Source: Deltaproteobacteria bacterium
GTDB taxonomy: Bacteria > Desulfobacterota > Desulfobacteria > Desulfobacterales > Desulfobacteraceae
Direction of reading: 5' to 3'
Assembly (NCBI GenBank): GCA_003647385.1
Contig: QMMT01000113.1
Location: 1 to 6,805, forward strand
DNA length: 6,805 nt
The notes under the pieces are model-generated. The model was not told the origin of the DNA. It ran no database searches and saw only the letters and a program-made list of their open reading frames with translations. A program made the position numbers and the translations under genes. Of this stretch, positions 1 to 6,194 are shown piece by piece. How positions within the stretch are numbered: the first letter of the stretch is position 1; every line of letters begins with the position of its first letter.

Positions 1-180
1 AATTCTTATCCTTAGTGCAACTTTAAAAAAATAACTTTGGTAAAAAAATTAGATATCCTGTGAAGTTTAGCCCGGTAGCATTACCTCATTAGTAAATAAT
101 TATGAAGGATTCAAGAGTTGATTAAGCCTGAAAAAACTGTCATTAATAGGATAAAAATAATTTTTATGGAGATTTGATTC

Positions 181-1059
181 ATGAGTATTGAACCTGGGAA
201 AACAATAGTTGGGTTTGTCGGACTGGGAGTAATGGGCCAAAGCATGGCCGGGCATATCTTGAATGCCGGATATGAATTGCACGTTTATAACCGTACAAAG
301 AGTAAGGCTGAAAAAATCACCTCAAAAGGAGCTGTGTGGGAAGATACCGTAGTTGAGTTGACTACAAAATGCAATGTCATTATTACCATTGTTGGGTTCC
401 CGGCTGATGTTGAAAATGTGTATCTGGGCGACAAAGGTATTTTAAACCATGCGACAAAAGGAACCATTGTTATTGATATGACCACATCCAGCCCGGATCT
501 TGCGGAAAATATTTATGAAAAGGCAAAAGAAAAAGGTATTGACTCCCTTGATGCACCGGTGTCGGGTGGAGATCTGGGGGCTCAAAATGCCAGTCTTTCC
601 ATTATGGTTGGCGGGGATAGGAAGACTTTTGATAAGGCGTTTCCTCTTTTTGAAGTCATGGGTAAAAATATTGTACTCCAGGGAAAATCAGGATCTGGCC
701 AGCATACCAAAATGGCGAACCAGATTGCCATTGCTGCCGGATTGGTTGCCGTCTGTGAGTCCCTTGCCTATGCCAAAAAAGCAGGTCTTGATCCTGAAAC
801 CGTTCTTAAGAGCATCGGGAAGGGTGCTGCAGAATCATGGTCATTAAATAATCTTGGCCCTCGAATGATTGCCCAAAATGTTGAACCCGGGTTTTATATC
901 AAGCATTTTATAAAAGATATGAACATTGCTGCTGCTTCTTCAACTCGATTGGGGCTAAAAACGCCGGGACTTGACCTTACCTTGTCTTTGTATAAAAGAA
1001 TGGCAGACATGGGGTTTGAAAATAATGGAACCCAGGCATTGTTTAAATTGTTTGAATAA
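181..1059 (+). CDS. NAD(P)-dependent beta-hydroxyacid dehydrogenase family oxidoreductase
   Basis: This 292-residue cytosolic enzyme belongs to the 3-hydroxyisobutyrate dehydrogenase / tartronate semialdehyde reductase / GLYR family, which interconverts beta- or gamma-hydroxyacids and their semialdehydes. The N-terminal Rossmann fold starts with GFVGLGVMG (residues 11-19). NRT at 37-39 follows the second strand, a position where Asn-Arg usually goes with NADP(H) preference. The substrate loop DAPVSGG is at 124-130. GSGQHTKMANQ (171-181) holds the presumed catalytic Lys177, and KDMN (245-248) matches the conserved Lys-Asp pair of the all-helical C-terminal domain. The length is normal for the family. 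The ATG has GGAG at 168-171, nine bases upstream. The broken YqaA gene follows after six bases, so the two were probably co-transcribed. The exact substrate (hydroxyisobutyrate, succinic semialdehyde, glyoxylate and so on) cannot be decided from sequence, so no symbol is given. Family assignment is secure. Confidence 0.93.
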   Translation: MSIEPGKTIVGFVGLGVMGQSMAGHILNAGYELHVYNRTKSKAEKITSKGAVWEDTVVELTTKCNVIITIVGFPADVENVYLGDKGILNHATKGTIVIDMTTSSPDLAENIYEKAKEKGIDSLDAPVSGGDLGAQNASLSIMVGGDRKTFDKAFPLFEVMGKNIVLQGKSGSGQHTKMANQIAIAAGLVAVCESLAYAKKAGLDPETVLKSIGKGAAESWSLNNLGPRMIAQNVEPGFYIKHFIKDMNIAAASSTRLGLKTPGLDLTLSLYKRMADMGFENNGTQALFKLFE

Positions 1060-1065
1060 AAAACA

Positions 1066-1254
1066 GTGGAAATACTAGCGGATTACAGCTATTGGGGCCT
1101 GTTTTTATCTTCATTTCTTGCAGCAACCATTCTTCCCTTTAGTTCTGAAGTGGTACTGGGGTATCTTTTAACCCATGGTTTTAATCCATATGTAACCGTT
1201 CTTAAGGTATGTGGCGGTGTCCTGGGCTGTTCTGTCAATGTGAAATCAGCATAA
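1066..1254 (+). pseudogene. 5' fragment of a YqaA/DedA-family membrane protein gene
   Basis: The reading frame opens with GTG six bases after the dehydrogenase stop and encodes about 62 residues. The first part looks like the start of a YqaA-type (SNARE-associated/DedA-like) inner-membrane protein: a hydrophobic stretch with SSFLAATILPFSSEVVLG (residues 15-32), then VCGGVLGCSVNV (48-59), which resembles the 'GN-LGG-TN' segment of Escherichia coli YqaA. Recognisable similarity fades at about base 1243 and the frame stops at 1252-1254. Intact members are roughly 140 residues or longer, so more than half of the protein, including later membrane helices, is missing. I found no continuation in any frame before the permease. 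There is no clear Shine-Dalgarno before the GTG, so translation may have been coupled to the dehydrogenase. I infer a gene truncated by a rearrangement rather than a true small protein, although a short membrane peptide could still be made. Confidence 0.72.
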
Positions 1255-1267
1255 TTTAATACTTTTC

Positions 1268-1297
1268 TTGACAAGAAGTAAGTTCCTATCCTATGAC
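1268..1297 (+). promoter_or_regulatory. possible sigma-70 promoter for the small ORF and permease
   Basis: A perfect -35 hexamer TTGACA (1268-1273) is followed after 18 bases by TATGAC (1292-1297), which matches four of six -10 consensus positions. It lies just after the end of the YqaA fragment and upstream of the upp relic, so it could drive the 27-codon ORF and permease independently of the dehydrogenase. The -35 overlaps one copy of a repeated TGACAAGAA and the -10 overlaps the other, so the match may be accidental. No transcript evidence is available. Confidence 0.3.
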
Positions 1298-1352
1298 AAG
1301 AACCGGCCGTAAAAATATCAAAGGCCTTTTTCTGGTTGCAGCAATAATATAG
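1293..1352 (+). pseudogene. relic of a second uracil phosphoribosyltransferase gene (upp)
   Basis: In the frame starting at 1293 this stretch reads [15 protein letters not shown] before a TAG at 1350-1352. It matches the [19 protein letters not shown] segment (about residues 147-165) of the intact Upp encoded on the opposite strand in this window. At DNA level 1305-1342 aligns without gaps to the reverse complement of 3067-3104, with 31 of 38 bases identical and an uninterrupted run of 20 (1317-1336). The differences within the VA codons (GTT GCA versus GTA GCT) are synonymous, as expected for a diverged coding copy and not for a recent local duplication. Neither end of upp is convincingly present. 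VPIL (1279-1290, another frame) may echo the Upp VVPILRAG segment, but that is weak. I infer a decayed upp that once preceded the permease, as in the common upp-uraA arrangement. Confidence 0.75.
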
Positions 1353-1381
1353 AGATGGTTGAATTTTGAAAATAAAAAAGG

Positions 1382-1386
1382 GGAGG
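1382..1386 (+). promoter_or_regulatory. strong Shine-Dalgarno of the 27-codon ORF
   Basis: GGAGG lies six bases before the ATG at 1393, within an A/G-rich run starting near 1371. It is among the best ribosome-binding sites in the window and argues that the tiny ORF is really translated. Confidence 0.7.
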
Positions 1387-1392
1387 AAGTTA

Positions 1393-1476
1393 ATGACGGA
1401 TGAAACACCACGCACAGAATATCGGTTCAGAACAGTTGAGGAATGTTACTTTTACACAGAAGGAGAGGAAAAATGA
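1393..1476 (+). CDS. 27-residue ORF translationally coupled to the permease
   Basis: This ORF is too short for ordinary gene calling but is well supported. It has GGAGG six bases before its ATG, and its TGA overlaps the permease start codon in an ATGA arrangement, a layout that usually means translational coupling. The peptide is hydrophilic, begins MTDETPRTEYRFR and ends in an acidic tail containing EECYFYTEGEEK. It has no membrane segment. I do not recognise a family. Its start resembles the permease N-terminus (MSDIHSTEYKFQ), sharing M-S/T-D and TEY-K/R-F with a one-residue gap. It could therefore be a remnant of a duplicated or replaced permease 5' end kept as a leader peptide. A weaker alternative is that VEEC echoes the VDEC segment near the Upp C-terminus, which would make it a translated end of the upp relic. 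It may simply help ribosomes load onto the permease message, whose own Shine-Dalgarno lies inside this ORF. Confidence 0.55.
   Translation: MTDETPRTEYRFRTVEECYFYTEGEEK
1461..1465 (+). promoter_or_regulatory. Shine-Dalgarno deciding the permease start
   Basis: AGGAG lies seven bases before the ATG at 1473 and supports that start. An in-frame ATG at 1443 would add ten residues (beginning MLLLHRRRGK) that are not permease-like, so the downstream start is preferred. The site sits within the coding sequence of the 27-codon ORF. Confidence 0.7.
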
Positions 1477-2828
1477 GCGACATCCATTCCACCGAGTATA
1501 AATTCCAGCTAAAAGACAGCCTGCTCGGAGCGCAGATGCTTTTCGTAGCCTTTGGTGCCCTTGTGCTGGTACCGATCCTGACGGGCATAGATTCCAACGT
1601 AGCCCTGTTTACGGCTGGCGTTGGTACCTTGATTTTTCAACTCATCACCAAGGGAAAGGTACCTGTTTTTCTTGCTTCTTCCTTTGCTTTTTTACCCCCG
1701 TTATTCGCAGCTCAGCAGGGACAATTCACTTATCCGGGCATCATGTGCGGTCTGGTGGCTGCGGGCCTGCTCTATATTGTCCTTAGCCTGCTGGTTCGCA
1801 TTTTTGGGGCCGGCTTCCTGCACCGGCTGCTGCCTCCCATTGTCACCGGCCCGGTGATCATGCTTATTGGCTTAATTCTGGCCCCTGTGGCCGTGCATAT
1901 GGCAATGGGCCGTGCCGGCGATGGTTCCATCTGGCTGGAACCGCTGGCTCCGTCCATGATCATCGCTGGAGTGTCACTGGCCACCACAGTGCTGGTCTCG
2001 TTGCTTGGGAAAAAATGGTTCAAACTTATTCCTATTTTATGCGGTATTGCAGCGGGCTATGCAACTGCTCTGCTGCTCGATATCACAGGTCTGACTGCCT
2101 CCATGCATGCATCCTTCATGGCCACGGCCGTGGAAGGTAAGATTCAGGGTTTGGCTCCAGCTCCCTGGATGGACACCGTGCTGATTGGCTTCGGGGGGTT
2201 GGCTGACCGCCCATGGCTGGCCATGCCCAACTTCACTTTACCGACCTGGGATTTTAACGCAATTCTTTTTGTGGTACCCATCGCTATTGCCCCTGCGATT
2301 GAACATTTCGGTGATGTATTGGCCATCGGTTCCATTACCGGCAAGGATTATGTCAAGGATCCTGGTATTCAGAATACCCTGCTGGGTGACGGTATTGCCA
2401 CTTCGCTTGCCAGTATGGTTGGTGGACCGCCAAACACAACTTACTCCGAGGTTTCCGGAGCAGTGGCACTCACCCGTGCCTTCAATCCGGCCATTATGAC
2501 ATGGGCGGCCATTACCGCCATTCTGCTGGCATTTGTCGGCAAACTTGGTGGATTGCTTGGCACTATTCCGGTACCGGTCATGGGCGGCATCATGCTGTTA
2601 CTCTTTGGGGCCATTACAGTTATTGGTCTGAGTACACTGGTCAGGGCTCAGGTAGATCTCATGGAGCCTCGCAACATGATTATTGTGGCCATCATTATGG
2701 TCACCGGTCTGGGTGGCATGGTCCTGAATGTTGGTGTCACCGATCTCAAGGGGATCGGCCTGGGAGCAATCATGGGCGTTCTCTTGAATCTGGTGCTTCC
2801 CGGAAAAGACCAGAAAGAAGCCTCTTAA
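1473..2828 (+). CDS. uraA: NCS2 family nucleobase permease, probably uracil:cation symporter
   Basis: This 451-residue inner-membrane transporter of the nucleobase-ascorbate (NCS2/SLC23) family probably imports uracil. Hydrophobic segments span nearly the whole chain, consistent with the 7+7 inverted-repeat, 14-helix fold. SSFAF at 69-73 corresponds to the half-helix segment GSSFAF of E. coli UraA. The two substrate-binding glutamates of UraA appear as E277 in PAIEHFGD and E326 in NTTYSEVSG. PVPVMGGIM (366-374) and the VDLMEPRN segment (394-401) also fit. A stretch at about 206-258 is some 30 residues longer than in UraA, and Asp281 stands where UraA has a histidine. Lines sampled inside the gene are about 60% GC, against about 42-43% in the dehydrogenase and priA, and CTG, GGC and ACC codons are frequent, suggesting transfer. 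The small ORF overlaps its start and upp faces it. Family is certain; uracil rather than xanthine specificity is inferred from the motifs and the upp neighbour. Confidence 0.88.
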   Translation: MSDIHSTEYKFQLKDSLLGAQMLFVAFGALVLVPILTGIDSNVALFTAGVGTLIFQLITKGKVPVFLASSFAFLPPLFAAQQGQFTYPGIMCGLVAAGLLYIVLSLLVRIFGAGFLHRLLPPIVTGPVIMLIGLILAPVAVHMAMGRAGDGSIWLEPLAPSMIIAGVSLATTVLVSLLGKKWFKLIPILCGIAAGYATALLLDITGLTASMHASFMATAVEGKIQGLAPAPWMDTVLIGFGGLADRPWLAMPNFTLPTWDFNAILFVVPIAIAPAIEHFGDVLAIGSITGKDYVKDPGIQNTLLGDGIATSLASMVGGPPNTTYSEVSGAVALTRAFNPAIMTWAAITAILLAFVGKLGGLLGTIPVPVMGGIMLLLFGAITVIGLSTLVRAQVDLMEPRNMIIVAIIMVTGLGGMVLNVGVTDLKGIGLGAIMGVLLNLVLPGKDQKEAS

Positions 2829-2852
2829 GGCGTAATTGATTTTATAAAAACG

Positions 2853-2886
2853 CATGTGGCTTCCATGATTTCATGGAAGCCACATG
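2853..2886 (-). terminator. hairpin terminator between permease and upp
   Basis: A perfect 15-bp inverted repeat (CATGTGGCTTCCATG, 2853-2867, and its complement, 2872-2886) closes a four-base loop. Read on the minus strand, the stem is followed by CG and then five T residues (2850-2846), fitting an intrinsic terminator for upp. Read on the plus strand there is no adjacent T-run, only a T-rich stretch about 20 bases later (2907-2912). It may therefore act in both directions but is better placed for upp transcripts. Confidence 0.8.
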
Positions 2887-2924
2887 GTTCGCATACAATG
2901 GCGATATTTTTTAAATAATTGTTT

Positions 2925-3551
2925 TTATTTCGTACCGAAAATTTTATCACCAGCATCACCCAGACCCGGCAGTATATAGCCCACTTCATTGAGACACTCA
3001 TCAACACTGGCTACATAAATATCCACATCAGGATGCTTTTCCTCCACTTTAGCAATGCCTTCGGGGGCAGCTACCAGAAAAAGGCCTTTGATGATTTTGC
3101 AACCCGCCTCTTTGAGAAGGTCAATGGTGGCGATAAGTGTTCCCCCGGTTGCCAGCATGGGATCAAGGATCAAGGCGATTCTTTCTTTCATGGCGCTGGC
3201 TGTTTTGACATAATACTGTACCGGTTTTAAGGTCTCTTCATTCCTGTAAAACCCCACTACACTGACCTTGGCAGATGGTATCAAATCAAATACACCATCC
3301 ATCATTCCAAGACCGGCCCTTAAAATGGGAACAACGGTAATTTTTTTCCCTTTAATTTTTTCGACTTCAACTTTCCCGGCCCATCCTACGATCACCTTTT
3401 TTTCCGTGACAAGGTTTTTGGTGGCTTCATAGGTTAAAAGTCGTGCAACTTCAGAGGATAGATCCCTGAAGTCCTTTGTGCTGATGTCTTTTTGACGCAT
3501 TAGTCCTAGTTTATGTTTTATAAGAGGATGATCCTCTACAAATACAGTCAT
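2925..3551 (-). CDS. upp: uracil phosphoribosyltransferase
   Basis: This cytosolic 208-residue enzyme converts uracil and PRPP to UMP and pyrophosphate in pyrimidine salvage. The length equals that of E. coli Upp. [11 protein letters not shown] (73-83) is the conserved segment carrying Arg78. [12 protein letters not shown] (127-138) is the PRPP-binding loop with Asp130. [11 protein letters not shown] (155-165) is the next conserved strand and loop. [12 protein letters not shown] (191-202) near the C-terminus forms the uracil-binding flap. An open frame extends to 3593, but the ATG at 3551 is preceded by AAGGAGG at 3562-3556 and gives the canonical start [16 protein letters not shown], so the longer version is rejected. 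It converges on the permease, with a shared hairpin between them, and a decayed second copy of part of this gene lies upstream of the permease. The gene is AT-richer than the permease and looks native. Confidence 0.97.
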   Translation of the reverse strand: MTVFVEDHPLIKHKLGLMRQKDISTKDFRDLSSEVARLLTYEATKNLVTEKKVIVGWAGKVEVEKIKGKKITVVPILRAGLGMMDGVFDLIPSAKVSVVGFYRNEETLKPVQYYVKTASAMKERIALILDPMLATGGTLIATIDLLKEAGCKIIKGLFLVAAPEGIAKVEEKHPDVDIYVASVDECLNEVGYILPGLGDAGDKIFGTK

Positions 3552-3555
3552 GATA

Positions 3556-3562
3556 CCTCCTT
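3556..3562 (-). promoter_or_regulatory. Shine-Dalgarno deciding the upp start
   Basis: AAGGAGG, read on the minus strand and followed by TATC and the ATG at 3551, matches the extended anti-Shine-Dalgarno complement and fixes the start of the 208-residue Upp. Confidence 0.8.
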
Positions 3563-3598
3563 TATGGGTGTTTTCATGGACAAAAAAAGTCACTTAGG

Positions 3599-3627
3599 AA
3601 ACTATTAAAATCACTTGGGCTAGTCAA
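3599..3627 (-). promoter_or_regulatory. possible promoter of upp
   Basis: On the minus strand TTGACT (3627-3622) is a good -35. With a 17-base spacer the -10 would be TAGTTT (3604-3599), a poor match, and a 16-base spacer gives ATAGTT. Transcription from here would leave a leader of roughly 40 bases. Only the -35 is persuasive. Confidence 0.3.
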
Positions 3628-3689
3628 GCAAATAAGTCTTTATAAAGTCTTATATTGAAATATTTTCATTTTTATGCACAATAGGACGG

Positions 3690-6128
3690 ATGATTCAAAC
3701 GCCTTATATATCTGTTTGTGTATCTCTTCCTGTAGTAAAATCATATACATACAAAGTCCCAGACCATCTAAGAGAGTTTTGTTCCCCGGGAATGAGGGTG
3801 CTGGTCCCGTTCGGAAATAGAAGGGTAACCGGATATATTCTTTCAGGGCAAAAAAATTGTAAGGGATTCAAAGCCAAGAAAATTTTTGATATTTTAGATG
3901 ATTATCCTTTGTTCCCGGAATCTGAAATTTCTTTTTTTAAGTGGATTGCTGATTATTATATTCACCCTCTTGGAGAAGTCATCAAGACTGCGCTTCCTTC
4001 CGGTCTTGACCGCCATGATGTTTCTTATGTTTTTGTTACGCAGCAGGGAAAGGACAGTGCAAATGCAGGCAGGCTTACACCAGGAGAAGAACAGGTGGTT
4101 GAATTCATTTTAAAGCGACAGTCCTGCACCTTAAAGCAATTGAAAAAAAACAGCAAAAACACCACAATCAACGCCCTGATCCGCAGGATGGAAAAAGAAG
4201 ATTTAATCGCTATTTCTGCCATATTAAAAAAAGACGGGGCAAAGATTAAAAAAGAGAAATTTATTCTTCAAAGTGATGAGCCAAACACACGTCTCCGCAT
4301 GTCAAAAAAAAGAAAAAAGCTTCTTTGCCTGGTGAAAGAAAAAAAAGAGATCTCTTTGACAGGATTAAAAGTACATATTCCTACAGCACCGGCATTAATA
4401 AAACCGCTGGCAGAAGCCGGCTATATACAGATTATTCAACGGCAGGTATTCAGAGACCCCTTAGGCGATCCTGTTGAGCCGGATACGCCACCAGAGTTAA
4501 CATCGGAACAGGAAATAGTGGTCAAAAGGGTGCAGAAAAATTTGAGCCGGGGATTTAAACCCTATCTCTTGTCCGGCGTAACAGGCTCGGGTAAAACCGA
4601 AGTCTATATGCGGCTGGTGTGGGATGTGGTTGAAAAGCAAAAGAGCGCCATTGTGCTTGTACCGGAAATCTCTTTGATTTCCCAGACGGAAAGACGCTTC
4701 AGGGCAAGGTTCGGGAAAAAAATAGCTGTTATTCATTCCTCATTGACCAAAGGTGAACTTCTGGATCAATGGCAAAAAATTTTATTAAAAAAAGTGAGTA
4801 TTGTTATCGGGGCAAGGTCTGCAGTTTTTGCACCATTTGAAAATATTGGCATCATTGTTGTGGATGAGGAACATGATTCCTCTTATAAGCAGGAGACAGG
4901 CTTAAGATATAATGCCAGGGACCTGGCTGTTGTCCGGGGTAAAATGAATGACTGTCCGGTTGTTTTAGGATCGGCTACCCCTTCTGTACAATCCTATCAG
5001 AATGTTGTTGCAAAACGTTTTGAGGAATTAAAACTTAAAACACGTGTCAACCGGCATCCATTGCCGAAGATAGCCCTTGTGGATTTAAAAAAATATAAGG
5101 ATGTCTGGGGGGATGACAAAATTATTACCCCTGAGCTTTCAAAAGAGATACGAACCTGTCTTGATAAAGGGAACCAGGCATTGATTTTCTTGAACAGACG
5201 GGGATTTGCAACGTCTCCGGTTTGCCGGGATTGCGGGAAATCATTATCCTGTAGATATTGTGATATCACCATGACCCTTCATAAAGGGAAAAGTGAATAT
5301 CGATGCCATCTTTGCGGGTATAGCCAGCCTGTGACTGTCAAGTGTCCTTCGTGCGGCTCTTCAAAAATCAAACCTTTGGGATTTGGTACTGAAAAAGTGG
5401 AATCCATGCTGAAAATCATGTTCCCGGATGCCAGGCTTGCCAGGATGGACCAGGACTCGACATCCCGGAAAGGGGCCACCATAAAAATATTGAAGAGCAT
5501 CAGAAATCGGAATATCGATATTATTGTGGGAACCCAGATGCTTGCCAAAGGTCATGATTTCCCCTCTATTACCCTGGTTGGCATTATCTGTGCCGATCTG
5601 TCTTTGAGTCTTCCGGATTTCAGGGCAGGGGAGCGAACTTTTCAGCTTCTTGCCCAGGTGGCCGGTCGTGCGGGAAGAGGAGAGATGAAAGGAAAAGTGG
5701 TTATGCAAACCTATAACCCCGAACATTTTATTATTGAGGCCGCTAAAAAGCAGGATTTTTTTGAATTTTTTCAAAATGAGGCGCCGTTTAGAAAGGCATT
5801 GCTGTATCCGCCTTTTTCGCGGATGATTCAATTGAAAATTTCAGGAAGCGATTTTGTAAAGGTAAAGAACTATGCAGCCAAAGTAGCAGATGTTTTCAAG
5901 ACGCTGCTTGAAAATGAAGAAAAACAAAAAAACAGGGTCCAGGTTCTGGGACCTATTGAAGCGCCTATTCAGAAAATTTCCTCGCGGTTCAGGTGGCAGA
6001 TTCTTATTAAAAGCCCTTCGTCTGCAGTGGTTAATCGTCTGGTAAAATCCATGATGGGTCATCGAAAATTAACTCCTAAGTCAGGGATCAGGCTGATGGT
6101 GGATGTTGATCCGTATTCCTTAATGTAG
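3690..6128 (+). CDS. priA: primosomal protein N', replication-restart helicase PriA
   Basis: PriA recognises abandoned replication forks, unwinds the lagging arm 3' to 5' and loads the primosome to restart replication. The 812-residue protein has all the expected parts. The N-terminal 3'-DNA-binding domain starts around YISVCVSLPVVKSYTYKVP (6-24). Then come a winged-helix-like region (about 125-250), Walker A GVTGSGKT (296-303), the DEEH box (392-395) and GSATPS (427-432). Eight cysteines at 512, 515, 521, 524, 539, 542, 552 and 555 form the two zinc-binding sites. Helicase motifs V and VI appear as GTQMLAKGHDF (614-624) and QVAGRAGRG (656-664). The C-terminal domain ends VDVDPYSLM. The length is close to Bacillus PriA and longer than the 732-residue E. 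coli form; the middle region (about 125-215) is lysine-rich. The Shine-Dalgarno is weak (AGGA, three bases from the ATG), but no better start is available in frame. The gene is divergent from upp and stands alone. Confidence 0.97.
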   Translation: MIQTPYISVCVSLPVVKSYTYKVPDHLREFCSPGMRVLVPFGNRRVTGYILSGQKNCKGFKAKKIFDILDDYPLFPESEISFFKWIADYYIHPLGEVIKTALPSGLDRHDVSYVFVTQQGKDSANAGRLTPGEEQVVEFILKRQSCTLKQLKKNSKNTTINALIRRMEKEDLIAISAILKKDGAKIKKEKFILQSDEPNTRLRMSKKRKKLLCLVKEKKEISLTGLKVHIPTAPALIKPLAEAGYIQIIQRQVFRDPLGDPVEPDTPPELTSEQEIVVKRVQKNLSRGFKPYLLSGVTGSGKTEVYMRLVWDVVEKQKSAIVLVPEISLISQTERRFRARFGKKIAVIHSSLTKGELLDQWQKILLKKVSIVIGARSAVFAPFENIGIIVVDEEHDSSYKQETGLRYNARDLAVVRGKMNDCPVVLGSATPSVQSYQNVVAKRFEELKLKTRVNRHPLPKIALVDLKKYKDVWGDDKIITPELSKEIRTCLDKGNQALIFLNRRGFATSPVCRDCGKSLSCRYCDITMTLHKGKSEYRCHLCGYSQPVTVKCPSCGSSKIKPLGFGTEKVESMLKIMFPDARLARMDQDSTSRKGATIKILKSIRNRNIDIIVGTQMLAKGHDFPSITLVGIICADLSLSLPDFRAGERTFQLLAQVAGRAGRGEMKGKVVMQTYNPEHFIIEAAKKQDFFEFFQNEAPFRKALLYPPFSRMIQLKISGSDFVKVKNYAAKVADVFKTLLENEEKQKNRVQVLGPIEAPIQKISSRFRWQILIKSPSSAVVNRLVKSMMGHRKLTPKSGIRLMVDVDPYSLM

Positions 6129-6169
6129 TACGGGCTAAGGAAAATTAAAAAGTTTTCCTTAGCCCGTAC
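6128..6169. terminator. 17-bp perfect inverted repeat after priA
   Basis: GTACGGGCTAAGGAAAA (6128-6144) and its exact complement (6153-6169) flank an eight-base loop. The first stem base is the last base of the priA TAG stop. The position between two convergent genes suggests a bidirectional terminator, and the upper stem is A4/T4. Neither strand has a T-run directly after the stem, so it may instead stabilise the 3' end or act with Rho. Confidence 0.5.
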
Positions 6170-6194
6170 AAAGGTAAAATACACCCACCCCGCC

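Noticed and set aside
1..180. Possible end of an upstream gene or a leader RNA before the dehydrogenase
   Set aside because: All frames have frequent stops, no long hairpin or known riboswitch pattern is visible, and only weak promoter-like matches such as TTGATT (118-123) occur.
500..847. 115-codon open frame overlapping the dehydrogenase in another frame
   Set aside because: The dehydrogenase frame carries all the family motifs across this stretch; the alternative product is arginine/leucine-rich and featureless.
1089..1415. 108-codon minus-strand frame over the scar region
   Set aside because: No recognisable domain; it is antisense to the YqaA fragment and upp relic, which are both recognisable on the plus strand.
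1443..1472. Longer permease start at ATG 1443
   Set aside because: The extra ten residues (MLLLHRRRGK) are unlike permease N-termini, and the good Shine-Dalgarno at 1461-1465 serves the ATG at 1473.
3552..3593. Longer Upp start at 3593
   Set aside because: The ATG at 3551 has an extended AAGGAGG site and gives the standard 208-residue Upp; the extension adds unrelated residues.
3655..3683. Sigma-70 promoter for priA using TTGAAA (3655-3660) and CACAAT (3677-3682)
   Set aside because: The -10 would put the transcription start almost on the start codon at 3690, leaving no leader; the match is likely due to AT-richness.
5361..5831. 156-codon open frame on the minus strand inside priA
   Set aside because: It lies wholly within conserved helicase coding sequence, has no recognisable family and is a shadow of priA codons.
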